Source: Pedobacter hiemivivus (GTDB taxonomy: Bacteria > Bacteroidota > Bacteroidia > Sphingobacteriales > Sphingobacteriaceae). Taken from it: a stretch of 64,000 bases of DNA. The notes beneath the pieces are model-generated. The model saw only the letters and a program-made list of their open reading frames with translations, was not told the origin of the DNA and made no database searches. The DNA lies in NCBI RefSeq assembly GCF_004331685.1, contig NZ_SJSM01000001.1, positions 554,994 to 618,993 on the forward strand, in the 5' to 3' direction. A program made the translations under genes and the position numbers. Below, one piece after another: positions 55,538 through 64,000 of the stretch (positions within the stretch are counted from its first letter, which is position 1; each line of letters starts with the position of its first letter).

Positions 55538-56317
55538 TTAAACATAAAGAATTTGTTCATCAGTATAATAAGTGGTGGTATCATCTCGTATTTCTACTTT
55601 TATCGGTTTCCCTGTTGGACTACACTCCTTATTCGAATTATGAATCAGCAATAGATCAGGATCGATTTCATTAACTTTCAAAAAGTTTAGTTTTCTTGTT
55701 TCTTTAATACTGTCCAATAAAACATATTTAATTGTTTTATACAGTACTTTTACTTTATCCAGCGGGATTTTACTTGCTATTGAAAAAGGAGAAATTTCTG
55801 CAAACCAGAGAATTTCATCCGCGTAGGCCTCCTCGATTCCTCGAATCACCCGCTGATCCATTAGTACATATTTAATCTCTTCATTTCTATTAGAAAATTG
55901 ATCTATTAAGTACTCGTAAGTCATTTCCTTACTCAATACGTCAGGAGCACTTGTTTGAATAGGGTTCAGACGGAATATGCTCAATTCGTAAACATCCTCA
56001 ACAGAGAGGATTTGTCCACCGTTAAAATAAAGATTCAATAAACCATAATCAGCTTCCAGACTTTGTTCTATTACGCGCAGTTCTGCTGAAGGCATTAAGC
56101 TCATCTCCAAGACCGCATAATTCCTGAATTGGAACCACAAAGACAAACCTTCGCGCCATACCCTTTTCAATTCATGCCCAACCAACAGCTCGCTTAACTC
56201 TATTTGAGAAAAATTTGCGCATTGTTCCTTCTCAATGTCTACTCTTTGCAGAACTCTATTTTTAAATCTTTTCTCAAAGATCTCCGCACAAATTTCTAGA
56301 TAAGGTAGTTCAAACAT
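55538..56317 (-). CDS. Fpg/Nei-family homologue lacking catalytic Pro2 and the zinc finger
   Basis: The helix-two-turn-helix core of the formamidopyrimidine-DNA glycosylase family is clear at about residues 145-210 (VLMDQRVIRGIEEAYADEILWFAEISPFS). The start reads MFELPYLEI where active enzymes have MPELPEVE, so the Pro2 nucleophile is Phe. Glu3 is kept. The C-terminus (GKPIKVEIRDDTTTYYTDEQ) lacks the four zinc cysteines. It may bind DNA without cutting, or be a divergent enzyme. It ends 16 bp from the convergent KAS III gene. Confidence 0.75.
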   Translation of the reverse strand: MFELPYLEICAEIFEKRFKNRVLQRVDIEKEQCANFSQIELSELLVGHELKRVWREGLSLWFQFRNYAVLEMSLMPSAELRVIEQSLEADYGLLNLYFNGGQILSVEDVYELSIFRLNPIQTSAPDVLSKEMTYEYLIDQFSNRNEEIKYVLMDQRVIRGIEEAYADEILWFAEISPFSIASKIPLDKVKVLYKTIKYVLLDSIKETRKLNFLKVNEIDPDLLLIHNSNKECSPTGKPIKVEIRDDTTTYYTDEQILYV

Positions 56318-56442
56318 AATTTTATCAAGTACTTGGTGATGTTTTCTTTAAAGATACGATGAATCAAAACGCCCTAGTCTATCTTTAGTCAATTCAGTAT
56401 TGATCTAAATCAAATTTAATTCAACATCGACCAAATACCAGC

Positions 56443-57360
56443 CTACTTTTTGCCCTTTGCATTGAGCAGCAGTATTTCCTTCAGCTCCTTCAATTCCTTC
56501 TTTAACAGATCAACCTCAGTTTTAAGCTGACTAATTTCTTCATCATGTTCCTGCCAGCCCTTCAGTAACGGAACCGTCATGGTCTGATAATTCAGCGACA
56601 ATGTTTTGTTCGCATCATTATCAATGCGGATCAGCGACGGAAAATACTCTTGAACATTCTGTGCGATAAATCCGATCTGGTGCAAGTTCATATCCTTACG
56701 ATCATAAGACACCGCGTGCAGTCGCCTTAGACTTTCTGAGACTGGAGGAATGGTCACAATATTCTTCTTGAGGCGCACATCCGAATTCGCTGTCACATCC
56801 CCTGTTGCAGTGATATCTCCAGAAACCATGACCTTTCCAGTCACACGCAGTTCCGAATTTACATCCAGAATAGTGAACATACCTTCTGCAGGTGTCAGTT
56901 TACCAATTAAAGTGCCATCAATCGCCCCATTGGTAATCTCTACGGCATCTTTGTTCTGAATAGCCATGGTACCCAATCCAAGGTTTACTCTTGCTTCTTC
57001 CGCAGTAATAGCACCCGTTCCACCCTTTTCAATGGCCACAACGGTACCAGTACCACCGCCGCCTGCGCCAAAAGCAAGTTCTGTCCAGTTTGCATCTACC
57101 AAACCACCTTTGAGTTGGTAAAGTTTTTCTTCTGAAATAACGTACACCAACATCCCGACACTTCTTCTTGCAGGGGTAATGCCATTTCGTCCTGCGATAT
57201 CTGCTACCGAACGAAAACCTCCTTTACCATAAATCTCATTGTGTGTAGGATATTTATCGCTAAGGTCATTGGGTTCTACCGCACCGATCACCTTTACCTG
57301 TGCCGATGCACTCAGGCCAGTCAATGCCATTACTATTAAAAATGAATAGATATTCTTCAT
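56443..57360 (-). CDS. Secreted fibre-like protein with S74 intramolecular chaperone domain
   Basis: A signal peptide is followed by a short module (about 45-95; RSVADIAGRNGITPARRSVG, EEKLYQLKGG), a tail-fibre-like stretch (IEKGGTGAITAEEARVNLGLG), and a C-terminal S74 domain (about 200-285). The S74 cleavage motif is NSDVRLKKNI, with Ser-Asp as the expected cut site and the Lys pair present. A coiled coil (about 270-300) ends the protein. In phages this domain helps fibres trimerise and then cuts itself off. Here it closes a surface operon, 2 bp after the 365-aa gene. Confidence 0.8.
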   Translation of the reverse strand: MKNIYSFLIVMALTGLSASAQVKVIGAVEPNDLSDKYPTHNEIYGKGGFRSVADIAGRNGITPARRSVGMLVYVISEEKLYQLKGGLVDANWTELAFGAGGGGTGTVVAIEKGGTGAITAEEARVNLGLGTMAIQNKDAVEITNGAIDGTLIGKLTPAEGMFTILDVNSELRVTGKVMVSGDITATGDVTANSDVRLKKNIVTIPPVSESLRRLHAVSYDRKDMNLHQIGFIAQNVQEYFPSLIRIDNDANKTLSLNYQTMTVPLLKGWQEHDEEISQLKTEVDLLKKELKELKEILLLNAKGKK

Positions 57361-57362
57361 GC

Positions 57363-58460
57363 TTACTGAATATTAAAAGTTAGTCCCGCAGCGGTGTTGT
57401 CACGCTGCACATAAATCACATAGGATGTTGTTCCTCCAATTGCATTGGTAAACGATCTCGTCGTCTTCTCAAAAGCACCTGTAGAATCATTTACCCCAAC
57501 AATAACCTTAGTCCCGCCGCCCCATGAAGCTGGAAAAGCAATAACCAATTTCTGTGGACCACTTGGCGTAGCTGATTTGTTAGATACTGCAGCTGTGGTA
57601 CCGAACTCCTTGCCAGACAAGGCCAGGATCTGTGCGTCTGTTGGTGCAAAAGACACTCCATCCTCACCACCAGAGGTAAATCCCCAATAACGCTTCCACT
57701 GAAAGTCGATAGAGGCAGTCGCCGATGCCGTTTTATTATCTTTTGTCTTTACAGTCATTGTAAAGGAAGTTTTGGTGTTGTTTGTAGCTGTAGCGCTTTG
57801 TGTTCCGCTTACTGAAGCACCTGCAGCAGGTGTACTGCTAAAAACATTGGTTCCATTTACCGTAATCTCTGTAATTTCTTCTGTTGCAGCAGCCCTTGCA
57901 GCGCTCCATGATAGGAAAACAGAAGTACTACCTGCTGCCCCCATTTCTGCCACCCCCGATGGTGTTGCAGTAAGTGATGCCGATGGTCCCACAGAAGGAT
58001 AAAATACCGCCTCAATCCATTTCGCAAGGTCATTAGTACCAGGATTCACATTCGTATAAAATTCTCCTGTGATCGGGCGGCTACCGTTAAAGCTCCCAAT
58101 AGTACCACCACCACCCGAAGTAGCAAAGTCAGTCCAGTTGGCATTATCACTCAGCTCTGCAGGTAAATCTTTACAGATCAACTGGAAAGTTTTAGCCTTC
58201 CCGGTACCATCGTCCATTACCGTACACAGCATTCCCGGCTGCCGCCTGTCGGCACTGATGTTATTCCGTTCGGCAACCGTCGCCACCTGGTGATGCCCAC
58301 CTTTGGCGTCATTGGTATAGATAATCACTTTCCCTTCTTTAGGAATCAGCGGATTCCCGACAAACTGGGCTTTAGCATCCGTAGGATGAAAGCACCAGGT
58401 ACTTAAAGCGAGCACCATAAATCGGATTAAATGGCTGCTCCATTTTTGTTTGATTTGCAT
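57363..58460 (-). CDS. Secreted protein sharing a module with the S74 fibre protein
   Basis: A 365-aa exported protein of unknown function, with a signal peptide (RFMVLALSTWCFHPTDAKAQ). Residues about 55-115 (HQVATVAERNNISADRRQPGM, KTFQLICKD, NANWTDFATSGGGG) match the module of the next protein. The rest is Thr/Ala/Ser-rich and contains an Ig-like segment (about 155-250; ASLTATPSGVAEMGAAGSTS) and a C-terminal domain (SYVIYVQRDNTAAGLTFNI). It lies 5 bp after the giant adhesin and 2 bp before the S74 protein, so it likely is a fibre or adhesin subunit. Confidence 0.75.
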   Translation of the reverse strand: MQIKQKWSSHLIRFMVLALSTWCFHPTDAKAQFVGNPLIPKEGKVIIYTNDAKGGHHQVATVAERNNISADRRQPGMLCTVMDDGTGKAKTFQLICKDLPAELSDNANWTDFATSGGGGTIGSFNGSRPITGEFYTNVNPGTNDLAKWIEAVFYPSVGPSASLTATPSGVAEMGAAGSTSVFLSWSAARAAATEEITEITVNGTNVFSSTPAAGASVSGTQSATATNNTKTSFTMTVKTKDNKTASATASIDFQWKRYWGFTSGGEDGVSFAPTDAQILALSGKEFGTTAAVSNKSATPSGPQKLVIAFPASWGGGTKVIVGVNDSTGAFEKTTRSFTNAIGGTTSYVIYVQRDNTAAGLTFNIQ

Positions 58461-58465
58461 ATCTT

Positions 58466-61400
58466 TTATTTCTTAATCATTTCTACTGAACCATCTTCTT
58501 TAATTTTGAACACCAGCTCGTTGCCATAACTCACACCAGCCTGATTGATCACAAAAGCCTTCAGGTAGTAATTTACACCTACCATCAAACCATCCACTGC
58601 GATCTGAGTGTCGCCAATATTTGCAGCATTCACTCTTGTATCTGCAAGGCTTGGGTGCTCATTCGTACTCCAGCAAATACCACTGGCTGTTAAAGCTGTT
58701 CCACCATTGTTAAGCAATGTCATCGCTATCGTAACCTCAGTTTCACTTTTCGCAGTTACTGTACTGGTATTCAACAATGCCTTTTTCATCGGTCCGTAAC
58801 TATACCAATCACTCAGTTTGAATGGTACAGTCTTCTTCGCGAGGTGACTTTTGCCATTCAAGAGCGATAGCGAGAATGGCGCCGCACGCTCCGCTGTAGT
58901 CAGTTCATTTAGGCCAAGCATATAGTCTGCCACAGTACGCATACTTAGTGCTCCCGAATCTGGTAAGGTTGTCATCGTCCAATCTGCATAAAGCGTCATC
59001 GATTCTGTGATTGCGGCGTCAAAATTAAAAACTGTTTCCATAAGTTGGTCACTAAACCAAGTATAAAAAATCATTCCCTGTTTTGTGGTCGTTACCGCAG
59101 GAAGTTTAGTACCATCTTCCACTTGTATTGGATCTATAGCCGTTCCGCCCATCGTTTCAAAAGTAATCGTATGGTATAGATTTTTAACGGTCAACAAGCC
59201 CGGCTCGAAAGTAAACTCATAGTTATCGGCTTGCAGTGTACCCAAACTCAGTGTTACCGGATAATCACCTGCCGGACTGCTCAGCGTTGCCGTTGTACTG
59301 AAAGCAGGTTCACCTTGCAGCGTAGCATCCGCACGAACTGTCGTATCTGTTTCCTCGTATTTAAATCCTTTCATATGGTATGTGAACGGAGGATTCTCTT
59401 TGCCGAAGTATTTCGTTAAGGTATCTCCAGAAACCGTCAGCATGGCTTTATTGATTTTAAAGGTTTGCTGTGCTTCCGCAGGGGCAAAAAAGGCATTTCC
59501 AGCTTGTGAAACTTTCAGGACAACATCTCCGGCACCTTCGATTGTCGCCATGTCACCGTTAAGATCAAGCTTACCTTCCAGCAGTTCAAAAGTTACTGGT
59601 AATCCTGAAGAAGCCGTGGCGATCAGTTTGAATGGCTCATCGCCATAATTCTTATCGCCTACAGGTGCAAAAGTGATGGTTTGCGCAGCCTTCTCAATAG
59701 TAATTTTTACACTGGCAACCTGATCTGTGGTATTAAAGGTATTTGCAGATAAAGTAAGTTCGCCTGTAAGGTTCAACTCTCCTATTGCAGCAGCTGTATA
59801 AGCCGCCTGATCCCAGGTGATGCTCAACAACTCTTTCGACCCGTCGTTATAAGTAACTTCAATGGATGTCGGCAGAGCAAGATTTGCAAATGGCGTTCCG
59901 TATTTCACGATCATTGGAGTAATCTCCGCTACCGAAAGCAGATCTTTCCAAAGCGTTACCTTAATCTGCGGCTGCAAGTTTGCACCATTCCGCACATCAT
60001 CGGTCAGCTGGATCTCTCCATGAATAGTTTGCGGAGTCAGCAAGTTTGCATCGTAATCGCCTTCAGTCCACAGCACCGGCAAGTTAGCTGTAGTCTGGTC
60101 GTCATAAGTGACCATTACTGTTGATGGCAAATTAAGGGCAGAGAAAGGCTTGCCATACACATCAATCAGATCAGCCAGGCTCTCCACTGCAATCACGTTT
60201 TTATTGTCGATGATCACCTCTACCTTCGGTGTCAGGTCATCAGGATTTTCCGCTTTCCCTTCCATATCGAGCAGACCAGTAAAATTATAAGTCCCCGCAA
60301 CATTGCCATTGAACAGCGGGGATTCCCAGCTAACGGCAACTTTACCTGTTGATCCATCCGTAAATACAGCATCAAGCTGAGTTCCCAAAGCTGCAAGAAC
60401 CTGCTCCTGTGTGGTGCCAAATGGGAAATGAACTGGCGTATTTACCAATACAGAATCCAACACCAACAGTTTAGGTAATACCTTTATTTTAATCGCCGTT
60501 GCTTTATTGTCTTTGTTTTCTTCAGGTGAGCCAGGAATTATTGTACCCGGAAGAATATATTCACCGGCAAGCATACCGTTATAAGTAAGTCCATCCCAGT
60601 TAACAGGCAAATCTTCCTGTTCATTATTGTTGTAAGTCACCGTCACTTTCTCCGGTAGCATCAACGTTCCGAAGGTGGTACCGAAAGGAACAGTTAAAGC
60701 CAGCGGATCTGTAACACTAACAATATAGCGTTGGGCCACGTTCACCGTAAGTAAAGCCTTAACTGAATCCGCATTCTCGGTCAAGGCTGGCATCACCACA
60801 TCAGCTGAAAACTCGTATGATCCTGGGGTTGTAGGATCGTAGTCTGCATTCGCCCATGTGGTTACCGCAAGGCTCATTGTACTACCATCATCAAATAAGC
60901 CCATTACGGTAGCTGGGGTCGAAATGTCCGCCTTCAACGTTCCATAGCTCACCTCAACCGTATCCCTGCGAATAGAAAGTAGCTTTTTAATGCGTTCTGC
61001 TACTGTTACCGTAATTACAGGTTGCAATCCTTTCGGATTGTCAGCAGCATCAGGAATAACCATTGTCCCTTGCAAGGTATACACGCCCGGTGTCTTACCG
61101 TCATAAGTACCCTTAGCCCAGGTTACAGAAAGTAGTTCTTCTGAGGCATCATTGTAAATTACTTTTACGGCTTCCGGTAAGGTCAGCGCGTCAAATTCAG
61201 TATCATAATCTACGTTGATTCCCGGCAGACTCTCTATACTTTCAATTTGTTTTCTGTCGACTACCACCACGACTTTTGGCATCAGGTTATTCGTATTTAA
61301 AATTCCCTGAGGCAGAATGATAGCTCCTTCAAAAAGATATTCCCCTGCAGCATCGCCGTTGTAAAGTGCCGACTTGAATGAATTATCCTGTACGGCAATA

Positions 61401-64000
61401 TCGATCAATGTGGCATCATCCAATGTCGCTTTGCTGATCGACGGAAACTGTAAATTTTCCAATGGAGTACCAAATGCGACCTTGATGGTATCTGTTTTTA
61501 AAGAAACAATCACCTTCTCTCTCGGCAATACGGTCACTACGATTTTCGGATTTATCGGCTTAGGATTCTCTATTTGATCAGTCAGCGTAAAGCTTCCATT
61601 CAACACATAAGATCCGGCAAGGTTTCCGTTATAAGGACTAAGGTCCCAATCCACACCCAGGTCTTCATTACCACCGTCTGCAAACTGTGCATTCAGCTGT
61701 CCTGGCAAGGTAACTGCTTCTGGAGCCGTACCGAAAACTACCGTTATAGAATCCGGACTGGTATAAGTATCAATAAGGTGTTTACCTACAGTTACCGTTA
61801 GTAAGGCTTCCACATCATTTGGATTTAGAATGTCCTCAGGAAGCTGTAATGTACCTTTCAATTCATAAACACCAGACATATCATCAATGTAATCGCCCTC
61901 TTCCCAGGTCACGTTCAGCAGACCCGTTGTACCATTATCGTAAGTTGCAGTTACTTGTGCAGGGAACAAAGGTTGCGCATTGGTAAAGCTGGTACCGAAA
62001 GGTACAAGCACCGTACTTGGGGCAACGCTAACCACTTCAAGTGGCTTCGGTCCAACAGTCACATTCACCTTCGCAAACAAACTATCTGGATTGTCAATGT
62101 CATCACCGGTAACCAGTGTTCCCTTAAACTCATACACACCTGGAAGCTGTGCATTATAGGTTGCAGAAGTCCAAACAACACCTTCGGTTCCTGCCGATTG
62201 GTCATTATAAGTCACATTTACAGTTTCTGGGAAAGGAATATCTTCCACCGGTGTTCCGTATTTAACGCTGATTGCAGCTGGATTCTGTACGGAGATTATC
62301 TTTTTATTGCCTACCTGTATGTTTATTTCTGCTGTTTTGGAATCTTTATTAACAACACCTGGAATTAGTATCGGATCTCCAATAAAGGAATAAACCTCAG
62401 GAACCAGTGGATCATAACCTTCGGTATCCCAGTTCATGTTCAACGTACCGGTACTACCATCATCATAAGTTACCTGTACCGCTGCGGTCAACTCCGGAAT
62501 CGCCGTCAGCAATGTACCATAGTTCACCTTCACCGTATCCAACACTGCAATGCTTACAATATTCTTAGGTTTTGGCAGTACCGTAAGGATCATCTGTGCG
62601 TTGATGTTGTTCTTATTGTCGATACTTTCATTGTGTAGCAAAGTCCCTGTAAGGGTATAATTACCGCTTTGCAGTTGATTGTAACTACCAGGAGCCCATT
62701 CTACCCCTACAGTATCCTGTGTACCATCGTCAAAATTAACCTTTACAGTTTGTGGTAGGATCACCTCATCAAATGGCGTATCATAAGGCGTACTTGCCGT
62801 GTACTGGCCTTCCACAGAAACAATGTTCTTACGGATGATCACTTTATTATTGGCAAATAACAAATTGGTATTAGAAACAAGATCAGTCAACTGGAGCGTT
62901 CCCTTAAGGTCATACTCCGCACCTTTATCTGCTACATACTGCGTCCTGTCCCAAATCACATCCAGGAATCCTGTAGTCTGATCATGGTAAGTTACCCTTA
63001 CAGTAGCAGGTAATGGCAAGTTTGCAGCTGGTGTATTCAAATCCACCGTAATGTCGGCCAGATCCTCAACGGCTATGATGTTATGCTGAACATATACATC
63101 TACGTTTGCTTCAAAGTCGGCAGGATTAGCATGCTCTTCCTTAATACCCAGTGTAGCATATAAACGATATACCCCTACCTTAGGATTATAATCACCCTGC
63201 TTCCAGGTCAGATTCAACATTTCCTTGGTGATGCCATCATCATAAGTCACCAGTGCCTGTTTAGGCAATAACGGCAATACATCGCTGTATGGTGTGCCTG
63301 ATAATACCTTTACCGGTGGCAGTGCTGCTACATCAATGATATACGGATAGATCGGTGTGATGACCGCAACCCTCGCTATCGCGGTCAGGTTATTTCTATT
63401 CACATCAGGATTCGGAACGGTCAACGTACCTACGAGTTCGTAAATACCTTCCACATTACCGTCATAGTTACCCGGCTGCCAGGTCACAGGGAATCGGGCA
63501 TGACTGTTATCACTCATCACCACCTCAACCTGTGTCACCAGGTTCAACTGGCCAAATGGTGTTCCTGTATCTTTCTTAACCGGTACAGGATAAGGTTTCA
63601 ATACTTGAATGATATAAGAAAGACGTGGATTCACTTTGATCTTTACTTTCAGTGAACCACAAACATCCCCCCCCTGAACTGCCAGTGTAAATTCGTAATC
63701 TCCGGCCCTTGATGGTTCTCCTGAAATCACACCGGAGCTGCTCAAACCTAAACCATCAGGCAATAAACCCTGACTTAAGGAATAAGTATAAGGTCCGCCT
63801 TCTGCCAGTTGAATTTGATGACTATAGGGGGTCCATTGATCGGCCGCCGGAAGTTGCTGTTCTGCATTTTCAAGATATACCCCCTGGAACTCATAAGCTC
63901 CAAGATCAACCTTTGTATGTTTGATTCGGTCTCCGCCCGCAAGGTCTTTCGCCGTTCCAGTAACCTTTGTATTATCTCCCATATTGATCACCGGCGAGCA
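58466..64000 (-). CDS. Giant multi-Ig-domain surface adhesin, 5' end outside window
   Basis: At least 1844 residues are visible; the frame is open to the window edge. The first residues (CSPVINMGDN, then KVDLGAYEFQ) are the end of a beta-helix anchor-type domain, so much of the N-terminus is missing. Next: a He_PIG-like domain (about 40-120); about 15 tandem Ig-like (Big_4-type) repeats of 85 aa (about 125-1400; typical VTYDDGTTG, GVYELKGTL, NPDDL); two MBG-type domains (about 1400-1555); an InlB/Flg_new-type repeat (about 1560-1625; ITFETMGGTAIDPIQV); and an FN3-like end (GICWSTNEHPS, YYLKAFVINQAGVSYGNE). It should act in attachment. It heads the three-gene operon as far as visible. Confidence 0.85.
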   Translation of the reverse strand, partial: CSPVINMGDNTKVTGTAKDLAGGDRIKHTKVDLGAYEFQGVYLENAEQQLPAADQWTPYSHQIQLAEGGPYTYSLSQGLLPDGLGLSSSGVISGEPSRAGDYEFTLAVQGGDVCGSLKVKIKVNPRLSYIIQVLKPYPVPVKKDTGTPFGQLNLVTQVEVVMSDNSHARFPVTWQPGNYDGNVEGIYELVGTLTVPNPDVNRNNLTAIARVAVITPIYPYIIDVAALPPVKVLSGTPYSDVLPLLPKQALVTYDDGITKEMLNLTWKQGDYNPKVGVYRLYATLGIKEEHANPADFEANVDVYVQHNIIAVEDLADITVDLNTPAANLPLPATVRVTYHDQTTGFLDVIWDRTQYVADKGAEYDLKGTLQLTDLVSNTNLLFANNKVIIRKNIVSVEGQYTASTPYDTPFDEVILPQTVKVNFDDGTQDTVGVEWAPGSYNQLQSGNYTLTGTLLHNESIDNKNNINAQMILTVLPKPKNIVSIAVLDTVKVNYGTLLTAIPELTAAVQVTYDDGSTGTLNMNWDTEGYDPLVPEVYSFIGDPILIPGVVNKDSKTAEINIQVGNKKIISVQNPAAISVKYGTPVEDIPFPETVNVTYNDQSAGTEGVVWTSATYNAQLPGVYEFKGTLVTGDDIDNPDSLFAKVNVTVGPKPLEVVSVAPSTVLVPFGTSFTNAQPLFPAQVTATYDNGTTGLLNVTWEEGDYIDDMSGVYELKGTLQLPEDILNPNDVEALLTVTVGKHLIDTYTSPDSITVVFGTAPEAVTLPGQLNAQFADGGNEDLGVDWDLSPYNGNLAGSYVLNGSFTLTDQIENPKPINPKIVVTVLPREKVIVSLKTDTIKVAFGTPLENLQFPSISKATLDDATLIDIAVQDNSFKSALYNGDAAGEYLFEGAIILPQGILNTNNLMPKVVVVVDRKQIESIESLPGINVDYDTEFDALTLPEAVKVIYNDASEELLSVTWAKGTYDGKTPGVYTLQGTMVIPDAADNPKGLQPVITVTVAERIKKLLSIRRDTVEVSYGTLKADISTPATVMGLFDDGSTMSLAVTTWANADYDPTTPGSYEFSADVVMPALTENADSVKALLTVNVAQRYIVSVTDPLALTVPFGTTFGTLMLPEKVTVTYNNNEQEDLPVNWDGLTYNGMLAGEYILPGTIIPGSPEENKDNKATAIKIKVLPKLLVLDSVLVNTPVHFPFGTTQEQVLAALGTQLDAVFTDGSTGKVAVSWESPLFNGNVAGTYNFTGLLDMEGKAENPDDLTPKVEVIIDNKNVIAVESLADLIDVYGKPFSALNLPSTVMVTYDDQTTANLPVLWTEGDYDANLLTPQTIHGEIQLTDDVRNGANLQPQIKVTLWKDLLSVAEITPMIVKYGTPFANLALPTSIEVTYNDGSKELLSITWDQAAYTAAAIGELNLTGELTLSANTFNTTDQVASVKITIEKAAQTITFAPVGDKNYGDEPFKLIATASSGLPVTFELLEGKLDLNGDMATIEGAGDVVLKVSQAGNAFFAPAEAQQTFKINKAMLTVSGDTLTKYFGKENPPFTYHMKGFKYEETDTTVRADATLQGEPAFSTTATLSSPAGDYPVTLSLGTLQADNYEFTFEPGLLTVKNLYHTITFETMGGTAIDPIQVEDGTKLPAVTTTKQGMIFYTWFSDQLMETVFNFDAAITESMTLYADWTMTTLPDSGALSMRTVADYMLGLNELTTAERAAPFSLSLLNGKSHLAKKTVPFKLSDWYSYGPMKKALLNTSTVTAKSETEVTIAMTLLNNGGTALTASGICWSTNEHPSLADTRVNAANIGDTQIAVDGLMVGVNYYLKAFVINQAGVSYGNELVFKIKEDGSVEMIKK

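Noticed and set aside
58466..63991. Ig-repeat region as a recent tandem DNA duplication or assembly artefact
   Set aside because: Repeats differ widely at both protein and DNA level.

Overview
The window looks like a chromosomal segment of a Bacteroidota bacterium, most likely Sphingobacteriaceae (Pedobacter-like). The support is three SusC/SusD pairs, FecR/ECF regulator pairs, many short-spaced lipoprotein genes, promoters of the Bacteroidetes TAnnTTTG type, and almost no Shine-Dalgarno sites. All names are from reading the proteins by eye; no database search was run.

Left edge (1-3.3 kb): the 5' part of a FecR-type gene with almost no cytoplasmic domain, then an MFS exporter divergent from an AraC-type regulator. 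From 28.7 kb down to 3.2 kb, all on the minus strand, runs a 13-gene polysaccharide utilisation locus (PUL): GH67 alpha-glucuronidase, LacZ-like GH2, SusC/SusD pair 1, fasciclin-CBM6 lipoprotein, DUF5007-like lipoprotein, SusC/SusD pair 2, fasciclin lipoprotein, IPT/delta-60 propeller lipoprotein, a degenerate alkaline-phosphatase-like/LamG lipoprotein, a double-DUF1735 lipoprotein, and a second GH2. It probably binds, imports and trims a glucuronic-acid-decorated plant glycan, with periplasmic GH67 and GH2 enzymes. No intact regulator is present.

Junction (28.7-29.2 kb): this short stretch looks like a decayed copy of the regulatory locus at 49.8-52.0 kb. It holds a 28-codon FecR N-terminal remnant, a hairpin, and a 152-bp near-identical copy of the promoter and signal peptide of the lipoprotein gene at 51.9 kb.

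From 51.75 kb down to 29.2 kb, also all minus, runs an ECF sigma/FecR-headed gene train of about 15 genes: sigma, FecR, STN-type SusC, SusD, TlpA-like thioredoxin, FKBP, second TlpA-like thioredoxin, one ABC ATPase, two GldF-GldG-type fusions, two MutS-like ATPases, a small secreted protein, an aspartic protease fused to FKBP, and a clan-D-glycosidase-like protein. Start/stop overlaps of 4 bp and gaps of 1-29 bp suggest co-transcription. This is the best candidate for an undescribed system: outer-membrane uptake joined to redox and proline-isomerase folding, a protease, and an ABC/MutS module in the inner membrane.

Right part (51.9-64 kb): the lipoprotein itself, a DEDDh exonuclease, an atypical tRNA-Cys, a plus-strand acetyltransferase/ACP/KAS III cassette, a Fpg/Nei-like protein lacking catalytic Pro2 and the zinc finger, and a minus-strand surface operon. 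The surface operon is a giant adhesin with about 15 Ig-like repeats (5' end beyond the window), a 365-aa secreted protein, and a fibre-like protein with an S74 intramolecular chaperone domain.
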